From an uncultured Clostridia bacterium (lineage in GTDB: Bacteria; Bacillota; Clostridia; Christensenellales; Aristaeellaceae), in NCBI GenBank assembly GCA_934632155.1, contig CAKTXZ010000036.1:1-8264 (forward strand): a DNA stretch of 8,264 nt, in the 5' to 3' direction. A program made the position numbers and the translations under genes. Of this stretch, positions 1-7,685 are shown piece by piece. Position 1 is the stretch's first letter; every line of letters begins with the position of its first letter. Below the pieces are notes generated by a model. It was given only the letters and a program-made list of their open reading frames with translations, had not been told where the DNA came from and made no database searches.

Positions 1-2
1 AA

Positions 3-42
3 AATCCTGAAAAACGCTGTATTACCAACGCTTTTCAGGATT
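3..42 (-). terminator. Inverted repeat, likely terminator of the guaA unit
   Basis: The arms 3-13 and 32-42 are perfectly complementary over 11 bp. After one mismatch, two further C-G pairs extend the stem towards the loop. Read on the minus strand, the hairpin starts about 17 nt after the guaA stop and is followed by T residues that run off the window edge, so the full T-tract cannot be judged. The stem is AT-rich. It could instead be a copy of a dispersed palindromic repeat. Confidence 0.5.
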
Positions 43-59
43 CAGAAAACACTAAATAT

Positions 60-1598
60 TTATTCCCACTCAATCGACGCCGGGGGCTTGGTAGTGACGT
101 CCAGCAGGACGCGGTTGACGTGTTTCACTTCGTTGACGATTCTACGGCTAATCAAAGCGAGGGTATCATAGGGGATACGCGCCCAATCGGCAGTCATAAA
201 ATCATCGGTCGTAACGGCGCGGATCGCAACGGCATAATCATACGTGCGTTCATCTCCCATTACACCGACGGAACGCGTGCCGGTGAGGACAGTAAAATAC
301 TGGCTGATATCGCGTTCAAGGCCGGCATTGGCGATCTCCTCGCGCAAAATCGCGTCGCTTTCGCGCACGATGGTCACCTTTTCCTGCGTCAGATCGCCGA
401 TCACACGAATGGCAAGGCCGGGCCCCGGGAAGGGCTGCCGCCAAACGAGCGAGGCGGGAAGGCCAAGCGTCAGGCCGAGCTGTCGAACCTCGTCCTTAAA
501 GAGCATACGAAGCGGCTCGATCAGACTGGTAAAGCCCAGCTCCGCCGGCAGGCCGCCCACGTTGTGGTGGCTTTTAATCACGTGCGCGCCAACGGCGCCG
601 CCGCTTTCGATAACGTCGGGGTAAATGGTTCCCTGCGCGAAATGATCCAGCTTGCCCAGCTTCCGGGATTCTTCCTTAAAGACCTCGACAAATTCGCGGC
701 CGATGATTTTGCGCTTTTGCTCCGGATCGCTCACGCCCTCCAGCGCCTGCATAAAACGCGCGCGCGCATCCACAGCGACAAGTCGCGTCTGGAAGGTGGA
801 CGTGAACACATCCCGCACCTGTTCAAATTCGCCCTTGCGCAAAAAACCGTGATCCACAAACACACACGTCAGCTGGCGACCAATCGCCTTGGACAGCAGC
901 GCGGCGGCCACGGCGCTGTCCACGCCGCCCGAAAGGCCCAGCAGCACCGTTTGATCGCCAACCGCTTCGCGAATCGCCGCAATCTGCTGCTGCGCGAAGC
1001 TGCCCATTTCCCAATCGCCGCTGCAGCCGCAGATATCGTACAGAAAGCGCGCAATCATCTGCTGCCCGTGTCCGGTATGCGTCACCTCGGGGTGAAACTG
1101 CACGCCGTAAAAGCGCTTTTCATCATGCACCATAGCCGCGATGGCGCAGCTTTCGGTTCCGGCGATCGCCCGGAAGCCGTCGGGCAGCGCGACGACCTGA
1201 TAGGTATGGCTCATCCAGCAGGGGTTTACGGCGTCGTTATCGGCAAAAAGCTGCGTTTCGCGGTTCATATTTACCTGAACCAGACCATATTCACGTTTGT
1301 CTGCCGCCGCTACGCGCCCGCCGAGCATATGTCCCATCAGCTGCATGCCGTAGCAAATGCCCAGCACCGGCACGCCCATTTCAAAAATTCGTTCATCGCA
1401 GCGCGGCGCGGCCGGATCCAGCACGCTGGCAGGGCCGCCGCTGAAAATAACGCCCTTGGGCCGCAGCCTGGCAATCGCCTCCGCCGTCGCGGTATAAGGC
1501 ATCACAAAGGAATAAACGTGCGCCTGACGCACGCGCCGGGCGATCAATTGCGTGTATTGGCCGCCGAAATCCAGAATAACAATGGCTTCTTGCTGCAT
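60..1598 (-). CDS. guaA: GMP synthase (glutamine-hydrolysing), GuaA
   Basis: This cytosolic enzyme converts XMP, ATP and glutamine to GMP, the last step of guanine nucleotide synthesis. The 512-residue product matches the usual bacterial length. Residues about 5-190 form the class I glutamine amidotransferase domain, starting at LDFGGQ, with nucleophile Cys82 in GICYGMQ and His169/Glu171 in FHPE. Residues about 200-390 form the ATP pyrophosphatase domain with P-loop SGGVDS at 223-228. The C-terminal dimerisation domain carries RQPFPGPGLAIRVIGD from 387 and ends in KPPASIEWE. The SHGD motif of many GuaA proteins reads SHTY here (130-133). I chose the ATG at 1598 because it gives the usual short lead-in to LDFGGQ and has GGGGAG upstream, although the spacing is long (about 12-13 nt). 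A start at 1619 (seven residues longer) would overlap the stop of the upstream ANTAR gene as TGATG. The gene is second in that unit. Confidence 0.97.
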   Translation of the reverse strand: MQQEAIVILDFGGQYTQLIARRVRQAHVYSFVMPYTATAEAIARLRPKGVIFSGGPASVLDPAAPRCDERIFEMGVPVLGICYGMQLMGHMLGGRVAAADKREYGLVQVNMNRETQLFADNDAVNPCWMSHTYQVVALPDGFRAIAGTESCAIAAMVHDEKRFYGVQFHPEVTHTGHGQQMIARFLYDICGCSGDWEMGSFAQQQIAAIREAVGDQTVLLGLSGGVDSAVAAALLSKAIGRQLTCVFVDHGFLRKGEFEQVRDVFTSTFQTRLVAVDARARFMQALEGVSDPEQKRKIIGREFVEVFKEESRKLGKLDHFAQGTIYPDVIESGGAVGAHVIKSHHNVGGLPAELGFTSLIEPLRMLFKDEVRQLGLTLGLPASLVWRQPFPGPGLAIRVIGDLTQEKVTIVRESDAILREEIANAGLERDISQYFTVLTGTRSVGVMGDERTYDYAVAIRAVTTDDFMTADWARIPYDTLALISRRIVNEVKHVNRVLLDVTTKPPASIEWE

Positions 1599-1618
1599 CG
1601 CGTTTTCTACTCTCCCCA

Positions 1619-2179
1619 TCAAGCGTTTTCGTAGGTTTTCAGAATTCTCAGCGCCACCTCGGCGCGGGTCTGCCGGGTATCCATTGCCTGCCGTTCGATA
1701 AAATGATGCGCCTGCGGCTCGGTCATGCCGAGCGTCTGAATCAGCAGCAGCTTCGCGCGCGCAATGGACTGCATTTCCTCCTGCCGCCGCTGCCGCGCCA
1801 TGCTGACCGACCGGAGATACGCAATGCGCCTTTTCACGCCGGCAGCGCACGTCAGCGCCGCCAGCAGCGCCTCGCGGGCGACGGGAAGCGGCAGGAAGAC
1901 GACGCCCGCATCCTGCGCGGCCAAAAGAGTGGGGTCGGCGGCCAATTCCTCCCGGCCGATCACAATCACCCCACACTCGGCATTTTCCGCCGCGAAGGTC
2001 GCCGCGTCGAGCCCGTAGCCATGCAGCGCGACAATGACCAGCGTATCGCATCCGTCCGTACGAAGCGCCTGACAGGCCTCCTCCGCCGTGGCGGCAAAAC
2101 GAAAGGGAAGCTGCGCTTTACGGGCAAGCTTTTGAGCGATCTCTTCGTTCGCCGCCATCATGACCACATGCGCCGTCAC
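1619..2179 (-). CDS. ANTAR-domain regulator with degenerate receiver domain
   Basis: The predicted protein has 186 residues. Residues about 125-180 match the ANTAR fold: a basic helix, then AKLLLIQTLGMTEPQAHHFIERQAM and a final EVALRIL helix. ANTAR domains bind paired RNA hairpins and prevent transcription termination (AmiR, NasR and EutV families). Residues about 2-110 have the alternating strand/helix pattern of a receiver domain. However, no Asp sits at the phospho-acceptor position after strand three (DTLVIVALHG), and the usual Lys-Pro near the end reads LP (FLPLPV), so it is probably a pseudo-receiver. The start is the GTG at 2179, which has GGAGGG seven bases upstream. Upstream ATGs would extend into the promoter and lack such a site. 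The stop overlaps a possible guaA ATG, which suggests translational coupling. The target RNA is not evident, and control of guaA or nitrogen genes is inference. Confidence 0.88.
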   Translation of the reverse strand: MTAHVVMMAANEEIAQKLARKAQLPFRFAATAEEACQALRTDGCDTLVIVALHGYGLDAATFAAENAECGVIVIGREELAADPTLLAAQDAGVVFLPLPVAREALLAALTCAAGVKRRIAYLRSVSMARQRRQEEMQSIARAKLLLIQTLGMTEPQAHHFIERQAMDTRQTRAEVALRILKTYENA

Positions 2180-2185
2180 GTGCTG

Positions 2186-2191
2186 CCCTCC
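2186..2191 (-). promoter_or_regulatory. Ribosome binding site deciding the GTG start of the ANTAR gene
   Basis: On the minus strand the bases read GGAGGG, then GCAGCAC with a one-base overlap, then GTG. This is a textbook Shine-Dalgarno spacing. It fixes the start 31 codons inside the longest open frame. Confidence 0.8.
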
Positions 2192-2200
2192 GTCCCTTCC

Positions 2201-2224
2201 GGGCGCGCCGCATCGGCGAAGCCC
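2201..2224 (-). other. GC-rich hairpin in the ANTAR-guaA leader
   Basis: The leader RNA would contain GGGC, a small internal loop, CGCCG, loop AUG, CGGCG, then GCCC. That is nine base pairs in about 24 nt, ending about 10 nt before the ribosome binding site. It has no U-tract, so it is not a terminator. It could affect mRNA stability or translation. It does not look like the canonical two-hexaloop ANTAR target. Confidence 0.45.
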
Positions 2225-2240
2225 TGAAATTTTACGGTCT

Positions 2241-2269
2241 ATTATCGCACGAAATACCGCTTCTGGCAA
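2241..2269 (-). promoter_or_regulatory. Sigma-A type promoter of the ANTAR-guaA unit
   Basis: On the minus strand, TTGCCA (2269-2264) and GATAAT (2246-2241) are separated by exactly 17 bases. Each box matches the consensus at five of six positions. The predicted start is near 2234, giving a leader of about 55 nt. The promoter is divergent from the lepA promoter. Confidence 0.75.
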
Positions 2270-2309
2270 CAATCAATTTTCATTTTTCCCGCTTCTTTTT
2301 CGAAATGAT

Positions 2310-2338
2310 TTGCCTTTTCGCCGCGCATCCATTATAAT
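2310..2338 (+). promoter_or_regulatory. Sigma-A type promoter of lepA
   Basis: TTGCCT (2310-2315) is followed after 17 bases by a perfect TATAAT (2333-2338). Transcription would start near 2345, giving a leader of about 25 nt. The AAGGAGG at 2356-2362 lies eight bases before the GTG start at 2371 and fixes that start. Confidence 0.8.
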
Positions 2339-2370
2339 AATCAGGTGATTGGAACAAGGAGGAAGCATCC

Positions 2371-4179
<1,809 letters not shown>

Positions 4180-4256
4180 TTGTCCGCATTCGGCAGGCTT
4201 CTTCCCCCTTTCGCCGTTTGATTGCGGAGAATGGAAGTAAATCAAAAGGAGTTCGC

Positions 4257-4964
4257 ATGAACATCATCGATATTATTATTTTGGTCATTCTGGGCGTCAG
4301 TATGATTTACGGCGTCTACCGCGGCTTTGTGCATACGCTTTTGTCCGTTGCCTGCTGCCTTCTGTCCGTGCTGATCGCCTTTGCCTTCGGCCCCAGGCTC
4401 AGCGCCATTGTCAGCAACAGCAAGGGCGTTTCCTCCACGCTGGCCACCTATACGGACGCCGTCGCGCGCGTTGGCGATTATGATCTGGCTGCGGCCAACG
4501 TTTCCCAGCTTTCGGACAGTCTCGTCAATCAGGTGCTGGAAAACGTATCCCTCCCGCAATCCATCCAGAATATCCTGCGCAGCAACCTGAGCAATCAGAG
4601 CTTTGCCGGCACGGGGCTGAGCACGGTGAACGATTACGTGTCCAATACCGTCGTCGCCGTCGCGATTAATATCCTGTGTTTCCTTGCCTGCTTCGCGCTG
4701 TCCTATGTGGTGCTCTCCCTCCTGCTGAGCCTGATTCAGCATGTATTTCGCCTGCCGCTGCTGCGCCAGCTGGACTGGCTGGCGGGGGGCGCGTTTGGGC
4801 TGATGCGCGGCGCGCTGCTGCTCTACGCGCTGTTTCTGGTCGTGCCGCTGCTCAGCACCATCATCCCGCTGGACGCCTTTAACGAGCTGCTGTCGCAGAG
4901 CGCCCTTTCCCCCATTTTCCAAAGCGACGGTCTGTTTGCCCGTGTGATTTCAGGAAGGTTTTAA
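4257..4964 (+). CDS. CvpA-family integral membrane protein
   Basis: The 235-residue membrane protein starts NIIDIIILVILG and is followed by YGVYRGFVHTLLS, the typical N-terminal pattern of the CvpA (colicin V production) family. Likely membrane segments lie at about 4-20, 27-45, 131-160 and 175-203. A polar loop of about 85 residues (46-130) rich in Ser and Asn lies between segments two and three. The LDWLAGGAFGLMRGALLL stretch (172-189) is the family's second conserved region. Members have been linked to envelope integrity and, in E. coli, to colicin V export and purF expression; the molecular role is unclear. The start ATG has AAGGAG five bases upstream. A longer in-frame opening back into lepA is discarded because it overlaps lepA coding sequence. 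The gene is probably co-transcribed with lepA and ends before a strong terminator. Confidence 0.85.
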   Translation: MNIIDIIILVILGVSMIYGVYRGFVHTLLSVACCLLSVLIAFAFGPRLSAIVSNSKGVSSTLATYTDAVARVGDYDLAAANVSQLSDSLVNQVLENVSLPQSIQNILRSNLSNQSFAGTGLSTVNDYVSNTVVAVAINILCFLACFALSYVVLSLLLSLIQHVFRLPLLRQLDWLAGGAFGLMRGALLLYALFLVVPLLSTIIPLDAFNELLSQSALSPIFQSDGLFARVISGRF

Positions 4965-5014
4965 CGCATCGACGTCAGGGCACGCCGCGGAAAAGCCTTG
5001 CCGTACATCGCAGC

Positions 5015-5051
5015 AGCGCCCTCGGCAGCCTCGCTGTCAAGGGCGCTTTTT
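5015..5051 (+). terminator. Intrinsic terminator of the lepA-cvpA-family unit
   Basis: AGCGCCCT (5015-5022) pairs perfectly with AGGGCGCT (5040-5047). The inner GGCAG/CTGTC arms can extend the stem with one G-U pair. Five T residues (5047-5051) follow. It lies about 50 bases after the stop of the CvpA-family gene. Confidence 0.88.
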
Positions 5052-5063
5052 CATGCTTATACC

Positions 5064-5094
5064 AAAAACGGAGCGACCCGATCCGGCCGCTCCG
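5064..5094 (-). terminator. Intrinsic terminator of pgi
   Basis: On the minus strand CGGAGCG (5094-5088), a 12-base loop and CGCTCCG (5075-5069) form a 7-bp GC-rich stem followed by TTTTT (5068-5064). It begins 14 bases after the pgi stop and sits back to back with the terminator of the convergent lepA unit. Confidence 0.85.
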
Positions 5095-5107
5095 CTTCCA
5101 TTTCAAA

Positions 5108-6538
5108 TCAGAGAATATACTGCTTCTTGCTTTCGGCGCGGTGCGTCATTTCCTCGCGCTTTTTCGCATACTTTTCATTCTGATTCCCCAGCACCGCATA
5201 GGACGCAATCTTGCTCTCTTCCACACCCGGCTGGTTAAACGCGTCGATGTTGAGCAGCTCGCCGGCGTAAGCGGTCGCCATTTCGAAGAAGAAAATCAAC
5301 TGGCCGACGGTGGACGCGCTGACAACAGGCAGCGTGATGGTCTGGCTCATGCGGCCCGCCTTGTAGAGCGCGTACTCGGTTCCCTGCCGTTCCGCTTCAA
5401 TCAGCTGATTGAGCGTCTTGCCGCCCAGAAACGCCACATCGGCAAATTCCTCGCAGCCATGCGGAATCTCGGTCGTTTTACGGAAGGAGCCCACCTTCAT
5501 CAGCGTGACAACCTTATCGTACGGGCCCTCGGTATAGAGCTGAAGCTGGCTGTGCTGATCCGTTACGCCCAGCGCCTTGGTGGGCGTTTGGCCAACGTTG
5601 CAGGGCACGCCGTCGCGCGTGACGTTCTTGCCGAGCGATTCGGCCCACAGCTGGCAGAACCAATCCGCCATGTATTTCAGGCTGTCGGCATAAGGCATGA
5701 CGACCTGAATGTTCACGTGCTTTTCCTGCATGCAGATCATCTGCAGCACGGCTTCCAGCAGCGCGGGGTTTTCCCATACGTTCTCGCTCTTGCAGCGGTT
5801 ATCCATGCACTTAGCGCCATGGAGCATGCTGCGAATATCAATGCCGCAGACGGCGGCAGGCAGCAGGCCGACGGGGCTCAATTCGCTGAAACGGCCGCCG
5901 ACAGAGGCAGGGATATAGAAAAGCTTGAAGCCCTCCGCCTTCGCCAGCTTAATCAGGTTGCCCTTTTCATGGTCGGTCGTAGCGACAATATGCTTCTGCC
6001 AGCCCTCGCCGACGGCCTTTTTCAGCGCGTCGGTCAAAATCAAATACTGGCTCATGGTTTCGGCGGTCGCGCCGGACTTGGTAATGACGTTAAAGCAGGT
6101 CTTGCGCACATCGATCACGTCGAACAGCGCCGCCATGCGCTCGGGATCGATGTTATCCTCCACATAAAAACGCGGGCCGTTGCGCTTCTGATCCGAAAGC
6201 TCATTATAATGCAGATGATTGAGCGCCTGCTGAATCGCAATGGGGCCCAGCGCGCTGCCGCCGATGCCCAGCACCACAAAGGCTTCAAAATCCTTGCGGA
6301 TGCTCTTCGCGGTTTCCTCAATATCGGCCACGATCTCCTGCTGATTATAGGGCAGCTCCGTCCAGCCCAACCAGCCCGCGCCGCGGTTTTTCGCTACGGC
6401 CTGCGCGGCGGCCTTCGCCTTTTCTGCCCACGCGTTTACACGCGCCGCCTCAATGCCCTTTTCGCCCAGCGCGTCGGCCATCATATGGTTGACATCCAGC
6501 ACAATCTGAGGAGCCAGGCAGCATTCACAATTCGACAT
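5108..6538 (-). CDS. pgi: Glucose-6-phosphate isomerase
   Basis: This cytosolic enzyme interconverts glucose 6-phosphate and fructose 6-phosphate in glycolysis and gluconeogenesis. The protein has 476 residues, slightly longer than the roughly 450 usual in Bacilli. Visible family features are the phosphate-binding FVVLGIGGSALGP (87-99), the SKSGATAET-type loop (TKSGATAET, 153-161), signature one SVGGRFSELSPVGL (212-225), Glu300 in WAESLGKN, His329 in TDQHSQ, and signature two IDAFNQPGVEESK ending at Lys443. Glu300, His329 and Lys443 correspond by motif to the catalytic residues of the family. The N-terminus (SNCECCLAPQ) is unusually Cys-rich. The ATG at 6538 is chosen because AAGGAGG (6553-6547) lies eight bases upstream. 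A longer in-frame opening runs across the promoter and has no comparable site. It appears to be a single-gene unit. Confidence 0.97.
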   Translation of the reverse strand: MSNCECCLAPQIVLDVNHMMADALGEKGIEAARVNAWAEKAKAAAQAVAKNRGAGWLGWTELPYNQQEIVADIEETAKSIRKDFEAFVVLGIGGSALGPIAIQQALNHLHYNELSDQKRNGPRFYVEDNIDPERMAALFDVIDVRKTCFNVITKSGATAETMSQYLILTDALKKAVGEGWQKHIVATTDHEKGNLIKLAKAEGFKLFYIPASVGGRFSELSPVGLLPAAVCGIDIRSMLHGAKCMDNRCKSENVWENPALLEAVLQMICMQEKHVNIQVVMPYADSLKYMADWFCQLWAESLGKNVTRDGVPCNVGQTPTKALGVTDQHSQLQLYTEGPYDKVVTLMKVGSFRKTTEIPHGCEEFADVAFLGGKTLNQLIEAERQGTEYALYKAGRMSQTITLPVVSASTVGQLIFFFEMATAYAGELLNIDAFNQPGVEESKIASYAVLGNQNEKYAKKREEMTHRAESKKQYIL

Positions 6539-6570
6539 GGTTTCTTCCTCCTTGCATGAAATCCCAAAAC

Positions 6571-6774
6571 CTAAGATAGTATAGCACAATTCGCGACAGT
6601 TTTCCACACAAATTTTATTCGGAAATCTGACCGTAAAAGGCGTCTCGTCCCTCTCGCCAAGCTGCGCGCCCACGGCTGCGAGTGCGCGGCGGAATCCGGA
6701 TCCGGATGATGAGGAAGCAGCCTTACCCGATCCCAAATAGCGTTCAGGGTACAATTACTATATGCATTGCACAT
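6571..6774 (-). CDS. Possible small ORF upstream of pgi, doubtful
   Basis: This is a 67-codon frame starting MCNAYSNC, with GGAGG seven bases upstream of its ATG, which is a well-placed ribosome binding site. It ends within the -10 region of the proposed pgi promoter, so it would not share the pgi transcript made from that promoter. The sequence is rich in Arg, Pro and His, shows no recognisable domain, and has no convincing promoter of its own. The alternative in-frame reading of the same DNA as a pgi N-terminal extension is no more convincing. It may be a spurious frame or the remnant of a gene. Confidence 0.22.
   Translation of the reverse strand: MCNAYSNCTLNAIWDRVRLLPHHPDPDSAAHSQPWARSLARGTRRLLRSDFRIKFVWKTVANCAILS
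6578..6606 (-). promoter_or_regulatory. Probable pgi promoter
   Basis: On the minus strand TGGAAA (6606-6601) and TATACT (6583-6578) are 17 bases apart, matching the consensus at four and five of six positions. Transcription would start near 6571, leaving a leader of about 33 nt before the pgi ATG. Confidence 0.6.
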
Positions 6775-6816
6775 ATTGTCGCCTCCGTTCAGGCAATTAT
6801 GAACAATTTATGAATA

Positions 6817-6843
6817 TTAGCACTCACCTATTGACAGTGCTAA
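6817..6843 (+). promoter_or_regulatory. CIRCE operator (HrcA repressor site)
   Basis: TTAGCACTC, nine bases, CAGTGCTAA. This equals the CIRCE consensus (TTAGCACTC-N9-GAGTGCTAA) at 17 of 18 arm positions. HrcA binds CIRCE and blocks transcription of chaperone genes until heat shock. The right arm overlaps the -35 box of the hsp20 promoter, so a bound repressor would block RNA polymerase directly. Confidence 0.93.
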
Positions 6844-6858
6844 CAATTTGGGTATAAT
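6831..6858 (+). promoter_or_regulatory. Consensus sigma-A promoter of hsp20
   Basis: TTGACA (6831-6836) and TATAAT (6853-6858) both match the consensus perfectly, with a 16-base spacer. The -35 box straddles the CIRCE spacer and right arm. Such a strong promoter under repressor control suits a gene that is silent until stress. The predicted start is near 6865. Confidence 0.9.
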
Positions 6859-6864
6859 AAAAGC

Positions 6865-6984
6865 CGTACCAAGGAACGAGGCCGGAAGGCCGAGCGAGGC
6901 GGTACAAACACCAAAGCTACGCGTCAGCCCGTGACAAGCGGGAAATTCCAAGAGCGCACCCGAATATGAAAGGAAGTATGTTCT
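6865..6984 (+). other. Long structured leader of hsp20
   Basis: The untranslated leader is about 120 nt. At its 5' end GTACC (6866-6870) can pair with GGTAC (6901-6905), enclosing GGCC-GGAA-GGCC (6880-6891), a four-pair stem capped by a GNRA-type loop. A second small hairpin is CCCG/CGGG (6928-6931 and 6939-6942). The ribosome binding site AAAGGAAG (6969-6976) ends eight bases before the ATG. Only a weak four-base complement (TTCC, 6946-6949) faces it, so a thermosensor is not demonstrated. Confidence 0.5.
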
Positions 6985-7431
6985 ATGTTGCCCATGATGC
7001 TCAGCGAAAACCTGTTCGACGATCTGTTCAACGACGCCTTCAACCGTAACCTGTGGAACGCCGATCGTGTGCTGTACGGCAAGAATGCCAGCCGGATGAT
7101 GAAGACGGACGTGCACGAGACCGAGAACGAATATGAGCTCGCAATCGATCTGCCCGGCTTCAAGAAGGAAGAAATCAGCATTGAGCTGAAGGACGGCTAC
7201 CTGACCATCACCGCCGCCAAGGGCGTTGACAAGGACGAGGAAGAAAAGAAGACGCGCCGCGTCATTCGTCAGGAGCGTTATGTCGGTACCTGTCAGCGCA
7301 CCTTCTATGTTGGCGATGTAAAGCCGGAGGAGGTTCGCTGCAAGTATGAATCCGGCGTGCTGACCGTCTTTATCCCCAAGAAGGACGTTCGCAAGGTCGA
7401 AGGCCCGCATACCATCGCGATTGAGGGATAA
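6985..7431 (+). CDS. Small heat-shock protein, Hsp20/alpha-crystallin family
   Basis: This is an ATP-independent holdase chaperone that binds unfolding proteins during stress. The protein has 148 residues. The N-terminal arm (1-37) is rich in Phe, Leu, Asn and Met (MLSENLFDDLFNDAF), as in bacterial small heat-shock proteins. The alpha-crystallin domain spans about 38-134, including DLPGFKKEEISIEL (55-68) and the hallmark GVLTVFIPK (124-132). The short tail carries IAI (144-146), matching the I-x-I motif used for oligomer assembly. The start ATG has AAAGGAAG eight bases upstream. The gene is single, behind a CIRCE-controlled promoter, so HrcA regulation is likely. The DNA downstream is gene-poor and contains mobile-element remains. 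Confidence 0.95.
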   Translation: MLPMMLSENLFDDLFNDAFNRNLWNADRVLYGKNASRMMKTDVHETENEYELAIDLPGFKKEEISIELKDGYLTITAAKGVDKDEEEKKTRRVIRQERYVGTCQRTFYVGDVKPEEVRCKYESGVLTVFIPKKDVRKVEGPHTIAIEG

Positions 7432-7439
7432 AGCCTTCA

Positions 7440-7459
7440 GGGGAAGACGCTTCTTCCCC
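7440..7459 (+). other. Perfect 8-bp hairpin just after hsp20
   Basis: GGGGAAGA, loop CGCT, TCTTCCCC, beginning eight bases after the hsp20 stop. No T-tract follows, so it is more likely an mRNA 3' end stabiliser or a weak terminator than a standard intrinsic terminator. Confidence 0.6.
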
Positions 7460-7522
7460 CAGTTCCCGCCTATGAGCGGCAGGATGGTAGGATGATAAGC
7501 CACCAAAACGACCCCGCACAAT

Positions 7523-7571
7523 GGTAGCTACTCATAAAACAGTATCAACAACAAACTGAAACAGGGTAGCT
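7523..7571 (+). repeat. Pair of GGTAGCT direct repeats
   Basis: Identical heptamers occur at 7523-7529 and 7565-7571, 42 bases apart, about four helical turns. Seven bases can match by chance. They are noted because they fall in unexplained DNA close to recombinase remains. Confidence 0.3.
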
Positions 7572-7590
7572 GTCATACAGGGCGCAAGAC

Positions 7591-7630
7591 AAACGGGCGT
7601 ATCGTCATAACGGCGATATGCCCGTTTTGT
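7591..7630 (+). terminator. Strong terminator-like hairpin, possibly bidirectional
   Basis: The arms 7591-7604 and 7614-7627 form 14 pairs (one G-U) around a nine-base loop. TTTTGT follows on the plus strand. On the minus strand the same stem is followed by TTTGTCTT, so it could act in both directions. It is the best candidate for the transcription end of hsp20. Confidence 0.7.
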
Positions 7631-7651
7631 CGCGCAATAGAACGCCATTTT

Positions 7652-7685
7652 CGGGGCAGGTAATGGTTTAATATTACCTGCCCCG
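7652..7685 (+). terminator. Second strong hairpin, possible backup terminator
   Basis: CGGGGCAGGTAAT (7652-7664) pairs perfectly over 13 bp with 7673-7685, leaving an eight-base loop. Only TTTCT follows on the plus strand, so its function as an intrinsic terminator is uncertain. It lies just downstream of the first hairpin. Confidence 0.5.

Noticed and set aside
120..1634. 504-codon open frame on the plus strand opposite guaA
   Set aside because: It is antisense to a clearly identified guaA, its translation is His/Arg/Ala-rich without domains, and it has no ribosome binding site.
1599..2051. Long N-terminal extension of GMP synthase
   Set aside because: The extension lies in another frame over the ANTAR gene. 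Family members start a few residues before LDFGGQ.
5141..6559. 472-codon open frame on the plus strand opposite pgi
   Set aside because: It is an antisense shadow of pgi. The pgi motifs and catalytic residues on the other strand are unambiguous.
6539..6754. N-terminal extension of pgi by 72 codons
   Set aside because: It would cross the pgi promoter and ribosome binding site. The ATG at 6538 has AAGGAGG at ideal spacing and gives a normal-length enzyme.
6966..7049. Upstream ATG in the hsp20 leader opening a short overlapping frame
   Set aside because: It has no ribosome binding site of its own and contains the hsp20 Shine-Dalgarno inside it. The frame is short and out of register with Hsp20.
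6817..7521. 234-codon minus-strand frame covering hsp20 and its promoter
   Set aside because: It runs antisense through the CIRCE operator, the promoter and the Hsp20 coding region, and shows no domain.
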